Below are positions 42,986 to 51,075 of a stretch of DNA of 64,000 nucleotides, piece after piece. Source of the DNA: Pseudozobellia sp. WGM2 (lineage in GTDB: Bacteria > Bacteroidota > Bacteroidia > Flavobacteriales > Flavobacteriaceae); the NCBI RefSeq assembly GCF_017810075.1, contig NZ_JADNYK010000010.1:1-64000 (forward strand), written 5' to 3'. Each line of letters begins with the position of its first letter. Positions within the stretch are counted from its first letter, which is position 1. Under the pieces are notes generated by a model. The model searched no databases. It saw only the letters and a program-made list of their open reading frames with translations, and was not told where the DNA came from. The translations under genes and the position numbers were made by a program.

Positions 42986-43950
42986 TATAGTATGCCTTCG
43001 TTTATCAAATTGTGCAAATGTACAACACCGATGTATTTATTACCATCTACACCCAATAATTGTGAGATTCCATTGTTTTGCATGAGCTCTAAAGCCTCTA
43101 TAGCGAGAACATTCACAGCAATTGTTTTTGGATTGGAAGTCATAATATCTCTTGCGGTCAGGCCGCTAATATTGTCATACTTGTTAAGCATTCTTCTAAT
43201 GTCACCATCTGTAATAATGCCGACCAGTTTGCCCTTATCGGTTACAGCCGTAACCCCGAGCATTTTTTGCGATATTTCGACAATAGCCTCCTTTACCCCC
43301 GTATTTATAGTTACTTCAGGCTTCTGATTGTTGCGAACTATATCTGAAACCGTCAAGTAAAGTCGTTTGCCCAAAGCACCACCAGGATGGTATTTTGCAA
43401 AATCTTTACTGGTGAAACCTTTCACTTCTAAAAGTGAGATGGCCAAAGCATCGCCCACTACCATTTGTGCCGTAGTACTGGTTGTCGGCGCAAGATTATT
43501 GGGGCATGCCTCTTTCTCTACGTGTGTGTTGAGAATATAATCGGCTTCGGAAGCTAAGTAAGAATCGAGGTTGCCGGTCATGGCGATGAGCTTATTGTTT
43601 CCTCTTTTAATCAATGGAATCAACATTTTAATTTCTGCTGTGTTTCCGCTGTTAGATAAACAGATGACCACATCATTCTCTTGAATAGTGCCCAAATCGC
43701 CGTGAATGGCATCTGCGGCATGCATAAAAATAGCCGGAGTTCCCGTAGAATTTAGGGTGGCCACAATTTTTGAAGCTATTATGGCGCTTTTGCCTATGCC
43801 CGAAACGATTACCCTGCCCTTGGCGGCAATAATGCAATTGACCGCATCAGAAAAATCGTCGTTGAGCAGATTTGCAAGATTTAAGATTGCGGCACTTTCC
43901 GTTTCTATCGTTTTCTTTGCAATGGAAAGAATTGCTTTCGTATCAATCAA
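42985..43950 (-). CDS. kdsD: Arabinose-5-phosphate isomerase (KpsF/GutQ type)
   Basis: The 321-residue enzyme converts ribulose-5-phosphate to arabinose-5-phosphate, the first step to Kdo of LPS. Seen: an N-terminal SIS domain (about 40-170) with VSGIGKSAIIASKIVATLNSTG, HGDLGTIQENDVVICLSNSG and PTTSTTAQMV, then two CBS repeats (about 205-321), the full family length. The start is TTG at 43950; no ATG precedes the in-frame stop. It leads an apparent operon with tatC and then lptB, divergent from recQ. Confidence 0.94.
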   Translation of the reverse strand: MIDTKAILSIAKKTIETESAAILNLANLLNDDFSDAVNCIIAAKGRVIVSGIGKSAIIASKIVATLNSTGTPAIFMHAADAIHGDLGTIQENDVVICLSNSGNTAEIKMLIPLIKRGNNKLIAMTGNLDSYLASEADYILNTHVEKEACPNNLAPTTSTTAQMVVGDALAISLLEVKGFTSKDFAKYHPGGALGKRLYLTVSDIVRNNQKPEVTINTGVKEAIVEISQKMLGVTAVTDKGKLVGIITDGDIRRMLNKYDNISGLTARDIMTSNPKTIAVNVLAIEALELMQNNGISQLLGVDGNKYIGVVHLHNLINEGIL

Positions 43951-44204
43951 ATTATTATCAATGTTAGAAGGTTGTTAACTTTGTGCGCTAAATAGAGCAA
44001 AAAAGGGTACTTGTCCTAAAACTATCCAAAAACAAAGGAGTTTAGAAAAGATTGTTTTATATTTAAGATTACAAAATTACAAAACTTAAAATAGGGTATT
44101 CGATTACCCCTTAAATTTTATTTTGATTACAAGATATTCCCCCACATTCGGAAAAATGAATTCTCGAAAATTGTTTTTCAAATCTCAATACATTACAGCT
44201 TATT

Positions 44205-46415
44205 ATGGCAAAAGATAAGCCCGTTATAAATGATACGGAACTACATGCCGCGCTAAAAAAATATTTTGGTTTTGCGGAATTTAAAGGTTTGCAACAAGAC
44301 GTTGTTACCAGCATTCTTAGCGGTATTAATACATTTGCCATAATGCCTACTGGCGGCGGCAAATCACTTTGTTATCAACTACCGGCCCTGATGCAAGAGG
44401 GTACGGCAATCGTAGTATCTCCGCTGATTGCGCTCATGAAAAATCAGGTCGATGCCATTCGTGGTATTTCAGACCAAAATGGCATAGCACACGTATTGAA
44501 CTCTTCGTTGACCAAAACCGAAGTTCGACAGGTGAAGCAAGATATCGTTGACGGTGTTACAAAACTGTTATACGTAGCACCTGAATCGTTGACCAAAGAA
44601 GATTATGTAGAATTCTTACAGAGCGTCAAATTATCTTTTGTAGCGGTTGACGAAGCACATTGCATCTCAGAATGGGGCCATGACTTCAGACCTGAATATA
44701 GAAACCTGCGTTCTATTGTAAACCGTCTTGATGATAGTATTTCGGTCATAGCGCTAACTGCTACGGCAACACCGAAGGTTCAAGAAGATATAATTAAAAA
44801 TCTGGGTATTACGGGTGCAAGAACCTTTAAGGCCTCATTTAATAGGGCCAATCTCTTTTATGAAGTAAGGCCGAAGACCGCAAACGTAGATTCAGATATT
44901 ATCCGTTTTGTCAAGAAAAATTCTGGCAAATCCGGTATCATCTATTGTTTAAGCCGAAAACGGGTCGAAGAACTTGCTCAAGTATTACAAGTTAACGGTG
45001 TGAGTGCTGTACCCTATCATGCTGGTTTCGATGCAAAAACGAGGTCTAAATACCAAGACATGTTCTTGATGGAAGATGTTGATGTAGTCGTTGCGACCAT
45101 CGCATTCGGTATGGGTATAGATAAACCAGATGTGCGATTCGTAATTCATCATGATATTCCGAAAAGTATAGAGAGCTATTATCAAGAGACCGGTCGTGCG
45201 GGAAGGGATGATGGAGAAGGGCATTGCTTGGCTTTTTATGCTTACAAAGACATTGAGAAGCTTGAAAAGTTCATGTCTAATAAACCTGTTGCAGAACAAG
45301 AGATAGGTAATGCACTTTTGCAAGAAGTCGTAGCCTACGCGGAGACTTCGATGTCTAGAAGAAAATTCATGCTCCACTATTTTGGGGAAGAATTTGATGA
45401 GGTAAATGGCGCCGGAGCCGATATGGATGATAATGCCCGAAACCCTAAAGAAAAGGTTGAAGCTAAAGATGATGTTGTTAAAGTCTTAAAAGTGGTATTG
45501 GGTACCAATGAAAAGTTCAAGTCTAAAGAAGTGGTGAGAACCCTTGTGGGCAAAATCAACGCTTTAATAACTTCGCATAAGACCAACGAAAAAGACGTTT
45601 TTGGTATTGGTTCAGATAAGGATAAAGGTCATTGGATGGCGCTAATACGTCAAATGTTAGTAGCGGGTCTGGTTAAGAAAGAGATAGAACAATACGGTAT
45701 TCTTCGTGTAACGGATAAGGGGAAAGCGTTTCTAAACAGCCCTGAATCTTTTATGATGACCAAAGATCATACCTATACCGGTGAAGAAAGTGATGCCATT
45801 GTGAGTTCGGGCAAAGGTGCCGTAGCAGACGATAAACTTCTAAAGCAGCTTAAAGACTTAAGAAAATCTCAAGCAAAAAAATTAGGAGTACCGCCATTTG
45901 TGGTCTTTCAAGACCCGTCTTTAGAAGATATGGCGATGAAGTATCCTGTGACCGTAAAAGAACTTATTAATATTAACGGAGTAGGAGAAGGAAAAGCTAA
46001 AAAATATGGTAAGGCCTTTATTGAGTTTATTGCCGCTTATGTTGAGGAAAACGATATCTTAAGACCCGATGATCTAGTCGTAAAAAGTACTGGTGCTAAT
46101 TCAGCACTTAAACTTTATATCATTCAGAATGTAGACCGAAAGCTTCCATTGAGCGATATTGCCGATGCCAAGGGGCTTGAAATTCCAGATTTAATCAAAG
46201 AGATGGAGCAAATAGTCTATAGCGGAACAAAACTCAATATAAATTATTGGATCGATGAAATTCTAGACGAGGATCAACAGGAAGAAATTCACGATTATTT
46301 CTTGGAGGCAGAAACCGATAACCTTGATGAGGCTATGAAAGAATTCGATGGAGATTATGAAGACGAAGAGCTTCGACTCTATAGGTTAAAATTCTTTAGC
46401 GAAGTGGCTAATTGA
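44205..46415 (+). CDS. recQ: ATP-dependent DNA helicase RecQ
   Basis: The 736-residue protein unwinds DNA 3'-5' in recombination and fork repair. Seen: Walker A MPTGGGKSL (about 47-55), DEAH at 149-152 inside VDEAHCISEWGHDFRPEY, the VDVVVATIAFGMGIDKPDVR strand, the arginine-finger QETGRAGRDDGEG, the RQC zinc/winged-helix region and an HRDC-like segment (about 555-635) and a further helical tail. I see no second gene that would make it a defence system. Terminal Lys and Asp-rich tail is normal for Bacteroidota RecQ. The divergent kdsD-tatC-lptB order fits a stable flavobacterial neighbourhood. Confidence 0.95.
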   Translation: MAKDKPVINDTELHAALKKYFGFAEFKGLQQDVVTSILSGINTFAIMPTGGGKSLCYQLPALMQEGTAIVVSPLIALMKNQVDAIRGISDQNGIAHVLNSSLTKTEVRQVKQDIVDGVTKLLYVAPESLTKEDYVEFLQSVKLSFVAVDEAHCISEWGHDFRPEYRNLRSIVNRLDDSISVIALTATATPKVQEDIIKNLGITGARTFKASFNRANLFYEVRPKTANVDSDIIRFVKKNSGKSGIIYCLSRKRVEELAQVLQVNGVSAVPYHAGFDAKTRSKYQDMFLMEDVDVVVATIAFGMGIDKPDVRFVIHHDIPKSIESYYQETGRAGRDDGEGHCLAFYAYKDIEKLEKFMSNKPVAEQEIGNALLQEVVAYAETSMSRRKFMLHYFGEEFDEVNGAGADMDDNARNPKEKVEAKDDVVKVLKVVLGTNEKFKSKEVVRTLVGKINALITSHKTNEKDVFGIGSDKDKGHWMALIRQMLVAGLVKKEIEQYGILRVTDKGKAFLNSPESFMMTKDHTYTGEESDAIVSSGKGAVADDKLLKQLKDLRKSQAKKLGVPPFVVFQDPSLEDMAMKYPVTVKELININGVGEGKAKKYGKAFIEFIAAYVEENDILRPDDLVVKSTGANSALKLYIIQNVDRKLPLSDIADAKGLEIPDLIKEMEQIVYSGTKLNINYWIDEILDEDQQEEIHDYFLEAETDNLDEAMKEFDGDYEDEELRLYRLKFFSEVAN

Positions 46416-46421
46416 AAACTT

Positions 46422-47471
46422 CTATAGTACCACTTTTTCAAGCAACTCTAAACTCTGTTTTTCGGTGTTAAATCTGCCATTGATACCAATCGGGAATGTG
46501 AAATTGTTTTCTACGTGGCCAAAACTCATACCATAAAATGCGGGTATGCCGAGGGGCTTAATACGGTCTATAATTACTTCCTTTAAGGTGAACGAAAGTG
46601 AATGGTTAGATGCATTGCAACCTGCACAAACCCCAAAAATAATACCGGCAGCTTTTGAAAAGGTTTTACCTTCAATAAGTTGCGTTAACATACGGTCTAT
46701 GCGGTAAGGTGCTTCCTCAACGTCTTCAATACAGACGATGCAATTGGTGAAATCGATTTCATGAGCCGTGCCGATTAAAGCATTAATCAATGTAAGGCTA
46801 CCACCTACGATTTTTCCTGTGGCGGTACCGGATGTGATGGTGTATCGCTCATATTCTGGGTCGAGTTTTTTCTCTGCGTCAAGTTCGACATTAACGATGT
46901 ATTGTTCATCTTCTGACCTCATTAGAACATTTTTCATGAGTTGAATACTGTAGACATCGTTCAAAGTGCTGCCTACCGGACCGTGAAAAGTCACTAAGCC
47001 GGTTTCTTTAAAAATACCATTAAGAAGTGCGGTTACATCGCTGAAGCCAATTAAGACTTTCGGATTGTTTTTGATATTCTGATAGTCTATTTGAGACATA
47101 ATTCGTGTACAGCCATAGCCGCCCCGTGCACATAGAATACCATCAATCTCCGGATTTGCGAACATTTCGTTCAAATCTTTTGCGCGCTCCTCATCAGTAT
47201 TACTAAAGTAACCATGATTGCCAATTATGCGTTGGGTATGATATGTTTTAAAACCTAACTTATGTAGTGTTTCAATGGCCTCTTGTAATATGTCGGCCTT
47301 TACGGCATAACCCGGTGCAATCAACCCAATAGTATCGCCTGTTTTTAGACGTTTTGGGAGTACTTTCGGTGTAGATTGACTCTTAAATGCTTGTGCAGTA
47401 TTTAATTGAGGGATTAAAAATGTTCCCGCAGCACCTAAGGTATTCCCAATAAATTTTCTTCTGTTGTTCAT
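46422..47471 (-). CDS. LD-carboxypeptidase, S66 family, Tat-type signal
   Basis: From the ATG at 47471 the product is 349 residues; a TTG three codons earlier is less likely. S66 peptidases trim the D-Ala from tetrapeptides during murein recycling. Seen: GARGGYG-like LCARGGYGCTRI, nucleophile Ser in IGFSDVTAL, Glu in VCIEDVEEAPYRIDRM and His in SFGHVENNFTFPIG. The N-terminus NRRKFIG plus a hydrophobic run is a twin-arginine signal, so export is predicted, unlike the cytoplasmic LdcA of E. coli. Ends 6 bp from the recQ stop. Confidence 0.88.
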   Translation of the reverse strand: MNNRRKFIGNTLGAAGTFLIPQLNTAQAFKSQSTPKVLPKRLKTGDTIGLIAPGYAVKADILQEAIETLHKLGFKTYHTQRIIGNHGYFSNTDEERAKDLNEMFANPEIDGILCARGGYGCTRIMSQIDYQNIKNNPKVLIGFSDVTALLNGIFKETGLVTFHGPVGSTLNDVYSIQLMKNVLMRSEDEQYIVNVELDAEKKLDPEYERYTITSGTATGKIVGGSLTLINALIGTAHEIDFTNCIVCIEDVEEAPYRIDRMLTQLIEGKTFSKAAGIIFGVCAGCNASNHSLSFTLKEVIIDRIKPLGIPAFYGMSFGHVENNFTFPIGINGRFNTEKQSLELLEKVVL

Positions 47472-47512
47472 GAGTAGCAAATCTTCTTAGGGTGAAAATA
47501 AGAAGAAATAAA

Positions 47513-47536
47513 AAATCGGCCACAATGGGCCGATTT
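47513..47536 (-). terminator. Terminator upstream of the LD-carboxypeptidase gene
   Basis: AAATCGGCC (47513-47521) pairs with GGCCGATTT (47528-47536). On the minus strand a T-rich run follows, so it ends the CarboxypepD_reg protein transcript. Confidence 0.8.
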
Positions 47537-47560
47537 AAAACACTTAAATTTTGCTTTTTT

Positions 47561-48892
47561 CTAAGGAATGGAGGTGCCACCACTTGAATTGGCCCTTCTC
47601 AATTGACGTTGTATTTTTTTTATGGCCGATTCAATAGATTTTTCAGGTTCAATAATATTGTATTCACCCCAGAAGTCGGGATCTGCAAAGCCGATTGCTT
47701 CATCACTTAAAATAATCGAGGTTTTAATTCGGTCACGTATTTTCGGGTAATCTGCTGCCATATTTTTTTTCCAATCGGTAACGGCCATTTCACATGTCAT
47801 GGTATAGACTGAGTTGAAAAGGCGCCGATCCCAATCAATCTTGAACTCTAACAGTACATTGCTATACCCGTAATACCATTTACCATTCTTCTCACGATAA
47901 TCTACACGGTAGGCTACTTCGTTGGGCCAAACTCTGGCATTTCTAGGTTTTTTGCGCACAAATAATCTTGAGGCCAAATCCTTATCCGTGATATTTAGAT
48001 GATATATGGCGCTAGTAAGAATTTTATTCTCTGCATCAATATAAAGTTTTCCCTCATATAAAGGGTCTAGTATCGATTCTTTTTGTGAAAAAGTGACTAC
48101 ATAAATCAAGCGGTCATTTACACGGGTAGAACGATCAAATTTAAAATTGTAGTTGCTTATTGATTCCTTTGAAAAGATATACTCCGGGTATTTCATTATA
48201 TCTACGAACAAAGCATTGAAGGGCCCACCTTGAAGTTTAAGGGCTACCGTATCTAACTTGTCATAGTCAGTACTTTTTCTAGCCTTGTAGAGTTTGACAC
48301 CATCTTGTTTCAGTGAAGTATAGGGTGTTTTGTATATGTTTACAACCGCTTCGGAGAGGGATACATTTTTTCTTCTTTTTTTAATGGTTTCCCTGTAAAA
48401 AGCAGTCATTAAAGTGGGGTCTTCAAAATAGTTCTCTCCCTTCTTTTTTAGGGTTTCCCTAACTAAAAGCTCGGCATCTTTCGGTATACTAATATTTATT
48501 TCTGGAAGTTCGGTAATCGAAACATCCATCATGATTCGATTTTTGCCATTTTTTAATTGGGCAAGGGGTATCGTTTTGGTTTTGTACCCTAGAAAAGAAA
48601 CAATGATATTGGCATTCGATATATCACCTGGAATCTTTATGGAAAATTCTCCTTCAGTATTTGTAATGGTACTAATATTCGTTTTCTCGACCATCAACGA
48701 TGCGAATACCAATGGTTTATTGCTATCAGAATCGATAACTTCACCTTTATAAAGATTAAAATTAGATTCTTGGCGTGTTTCTTCTTGAAAAAAAGCATTG
48801 GCTTTTTCGATGCCAATGACCAAAGTGAACAACACCAAAAATAGTGTCGAAACTATGGTTTTGTTTGAGTTAATATTGAGTTTTAGAATCAT
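47561..48892 (-). CDS. CarboxypepD_reg-like domain envelope protein
   Basis: The 443-residue protein has a signal region (TLFLVLFTLVIGIEKANA) and a carboxypeptidase-regulatory-like beta fold (about 45-130: YKGEVIDSDSNKPLVFAS, TNTEGEFSIKIP), followed by a large beta-rich part with MTAFYRETIKKRRK and YVVTFSQKESILDPLYEGKL. That order is common in Bacteroidota outer-membrane-linked proteins of unknown role. No TonB plug or barrel is present. It may anchor or sense at the periplasmic face of the outer membrane; function not known. Confidence 0.8.
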   Translation of the reverse strand: MILKLNINSNKTIVSTLFLVLFTLVIGIEKANAFFQEETRQESNFNLYKGEVIDSDSNKPLVFASLMVEKTNISTITNTEGEFSIKIPGDISNANIIVSFLGYKTKTIPLAQLKNGKNRIMMDVSITELPEINISIPKDAELLVRETLKKKGENYFEDPTLMTAFYRETIKKRRKNVSLSEAVVNIYKTPYTSLKQDGVKLYKARKSTDYDKLDTVALKLQGGPFNALFVDIMKYPEYIFSKESISNYNFKFDRSTRVNDRLIYVVTFSQKESILDPLYEGKLYIDAENKILTSAIYHLNITDKDLASRLFVRKKPRNARVWPNEVAYRVDYREKNGKWYYGYSNVLLEFKIDWDRRLFNSVYTMTCEMAVTDWKKNMAADYPKIRDRIKTSIILSDEAIGFADPDFWGEYNIIEPEKSIESAIKKIQRQLRRANSSGGTSIP

Positions 48893-49053
48893 GATAGAAA
48901 GAATATGAGTAGTTAAGTTATACTTTCTAAGTTAATGATTTTTAGCGATGTATGGTGTTAAATTATCATCTTTGTTCGATAATTATCGACTAAACTCTTT
49001 GTGGGTTGTATAATTTTTAATGCCTAAGTGAATTTTTAATCCGCTTAATTCTA

Positions 49054-49785
49054 TCAAGAATGGGTTTTAGAAGAGTCGGCTACCAATCGATTTATCTCTT
49101 TTAATTCTGCAGGGGTCAAGTCGCGCCATTTTCCTACGGGTATATCTAGAGAAATATTCATGATACGAATTCTCTTTAGCTTTTTGACCCGATAGCCCAA
49201 GTGTTCGCACATTCTTCGAATTTGTCTATTCAAGCCTTGGGTCAAAATAATCTTGAACTCAAAGCGGCCTATTTGTTCAACTTCACATTTACGAGTTATG
49301 GTATCTAATATGGGAACCCCATTTTTCATACGCTCAATAAAATCAGGTGTAATCGGCTTATCGATAGCGACCAGATATTCTTTTTCATGATGGTTTCGGG
49401 CACGCAAAATTTTATTTACGATATCTCCATCATTGGTCAAAAAAATAAGTCCCTCACTAGGTTTGTCAAGTCTTCCTATGGGGAAAATACGTTTTGGATA
49501 ATTGATAAAATCGATGATATTATCTTTTTCAACTCTGGTGTCAGTGGTGCAGACAATGCCTATCGGCTTATTGAAAGCTAGATAGATGGGTTTTTCTTGT
49601 GGTTCTTCAATAAGATGTCCATCTACCCGAACTTCATCTCCTTCGTTTATTTTTGTACCCATTTCGGGTACTACTCCATTAATGGTAACCCTACCTTGGT
49701 CTATAAGCTTGTCAGCAGCTCTGCGAGAGCAGTAACCTGCTTCGCTAAGATATTTGTTTATTCGAGTTTGTTTTGGCTTTTGCAC
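49054..49785 (-). CDS. rluF: 23S rRNA pseudouridine synthase RluF-type
   Basis: The 243-residue protein has an N-terminal S4 RNA-binding domain (about 6-60, [20 protein letters not shown]) and a RsuA/RluF-type synthase domain with the catalytic [10 protein letters not shown] (Asp107). [13 protein letters not shown] and IRIMNISL are also typical of the RluF branch that modifies position 2604 in 23S rRNA. The start is GTG at 49785. A TAAATTTG -7-like element lies at 49812-49805 on the minus strand, without a good -33. Confidence 0.9.
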   Translation of the reverse strand: MQKPKQTRINKYLSEAGYCSRRAADKLIDQGRVTINGVVPEMGTKINEGDEVRVDGHLIEEPQEKPIYLAFNKPIGIVCTTDTRVEKDNIIDFINYPKRIFPIGRLDKPSEGLIFLTNDGDIVNKILRARNHHEKEYLVAIDKPITPDFIERMKNGVPILDTITRKCEVEQIGRFEFKIILTQGLNRQIRRMCEHLGYRVKKLKRIRIMNISLDIPVGKWRDLTPAELKEINRLVADSSKTHS

Positions 49786-49839
49786 ACTTGTAAATTTACT
49801 AGTGCAAATTTAGAGGTTTCTTTTATATCGTAAGTGGCA

Positions 49840-51075
49840 CTAAATATCTTCTTTACGCAACATTTTGATAGTGAACCAACCCAATATTATTATTATCATG
49901 CCCATAATGCCCCACAGCCAAAATTTGTTCTGAAAAAGAGCATTTGCAGGTACATCTTTTTTCTTGGATATGCCTTCAACCTTGCCAAGGTTTAATTCAA
50001 TAAGATTTTCAGGAATGATGGTTGCGGCCTGAACGATATCGTAGTAAGGTTTTTGAACATTCTTATTACCATACACGAGAAAGTACTGCGCAGGTTCGAT
50101 AAAACGTGCAACAAGCGAGTAGACATAGCCTTTTGCTTCTGCGCTTTCAATTTGAAGCGCTGTATTATCATGGTTTTGAATAGTGATTCTAAGTTTTTGT
50201 GCCAGTGTAGAGGCAAAGGTGAAGCCTTTTTTCTCCAAAGAAGTCAATGTGCCCGAGTAGAGATTACTGTATTGGTATTGCCAACCTTTTTCAGTTTCAA
50301 CACTATCTGAGATATATTCAATGGTAACAGGTCGATAGTAATCTATTTGATCGGAAACGTTGATTTTAAGATAGCTCAGCGGCAAGCGTCTTTTCATGTC
50401 GATATCTATAATGCTGTTCTTCTCTTGTTGTACGATATTCATGAACGTCACCGGAAAATTGGTGTAATCGGCTTCCGATTGCTCATCTAAATTTATTTCT
50501 GAAGATACTAGATTCGGATTTTTATCCGATTTAATAAGCAATCGATAGTAATGATAATTGGAAGGTGAAAAATGTAGATCGGTAAATGTATACTTGGTCT
50601 GATTATTATCAATGCCTAAAATGCGGTAGTCGTTTAAAACGGTAAACCATTCATTTTGGTCGTGGCTACCTTCCAAGACCACTTTATAGTCAAAGTTAGA
50701 CTCGTCGAACTCTAAATGTATCTGATTTATGGTCTCATCTGTTGGGATTTCGTATGTGAAATAATAGCCTTTGGCATTCGCCACAGCATTTACTTTTGTG
50801 AAGGTGATACTTCTTTGGGTTTGCTGTTCGGAGCTCACTTTTAAAATGTAAGGTGCCCCAATCGTGTCATTCTTGGCAATGCCATAAATTCTGATGTCAG
50901 ATAGGTCAGAAGCCACATGTTGAAATACAGAATCGGGTATGGGCAGGCTATGCCATTGTTCCGAAATTCCATTAATCTCTCGTTTATAATCATAATCGAT
51001 CATTTGAGAAATGGCTAAGGTGCTATACAATCCGAATTTTAGACACAAAATGATATTTTTATAAATCAGCTTCAT
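49840..51075 (-). CDS. DUF3999 family envelope protein
   Basis: The 411-residue protein has a signal peptide, a beta-sandwich-rich periplasmic part (YDYKREINGISEQWHSLPIP, DLSDIRIYGI, HYYRLLIKSDKNP) and one C-terminal helix (about 382-402, FWLWGIMGMIIIILGWFTI). These features match DUF3999. Its start overlaps the stop of the DUF2339 gene by 4 bp (ATGA), the usual DUF2339-DUF3999 pair. Function is not known; joint action in the envelope is inferred. Confidence 0.8.
   Translation of the reverse strand: MKLIYKNIILCLKFGLYSTLAISQMIDYDYKREINGISEQWHSLPIPDSVFQHVASDLSDIRIYGIAKNDTIGAPYILKVSSEQQTQRSITFTKVNAVANAKGYYFTYEIPTDETINQIHLEFDESNFDYKVVLEGSHDQNEWFTVLNDYRILGIDNNQTKYTFTDLHFSPSNYHYYRLLIKSDKNPNLVSSEINLDEQSEADYTNFPVTFMNIVQQEKNSIIDIDMKRRLPLSYLKINVSDQIDYYRPVTIEYISDSVETEKGWQYQYSNLYSGTLTSLEKKGFTFASTLAQKLRITIQNHDNTALQIESAEAKGYVYSLVARFIEPAQYFLVYGNKNVQKPYYDIVQAATIIPENLIELNLGKVEGISKKKDVPANALFQNKFWLWGIMGMIIIILGWFTIKMLRKEDI

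Noticed and set aside
44205-46415. RecQ as part of an anti-phage defence island
   Set aside because: It is a full-length housekeeping RecQ with a normal neighbourhood (kdsD, tatC, lptB). No nuclease, methylase or other defence gene is adjacent.
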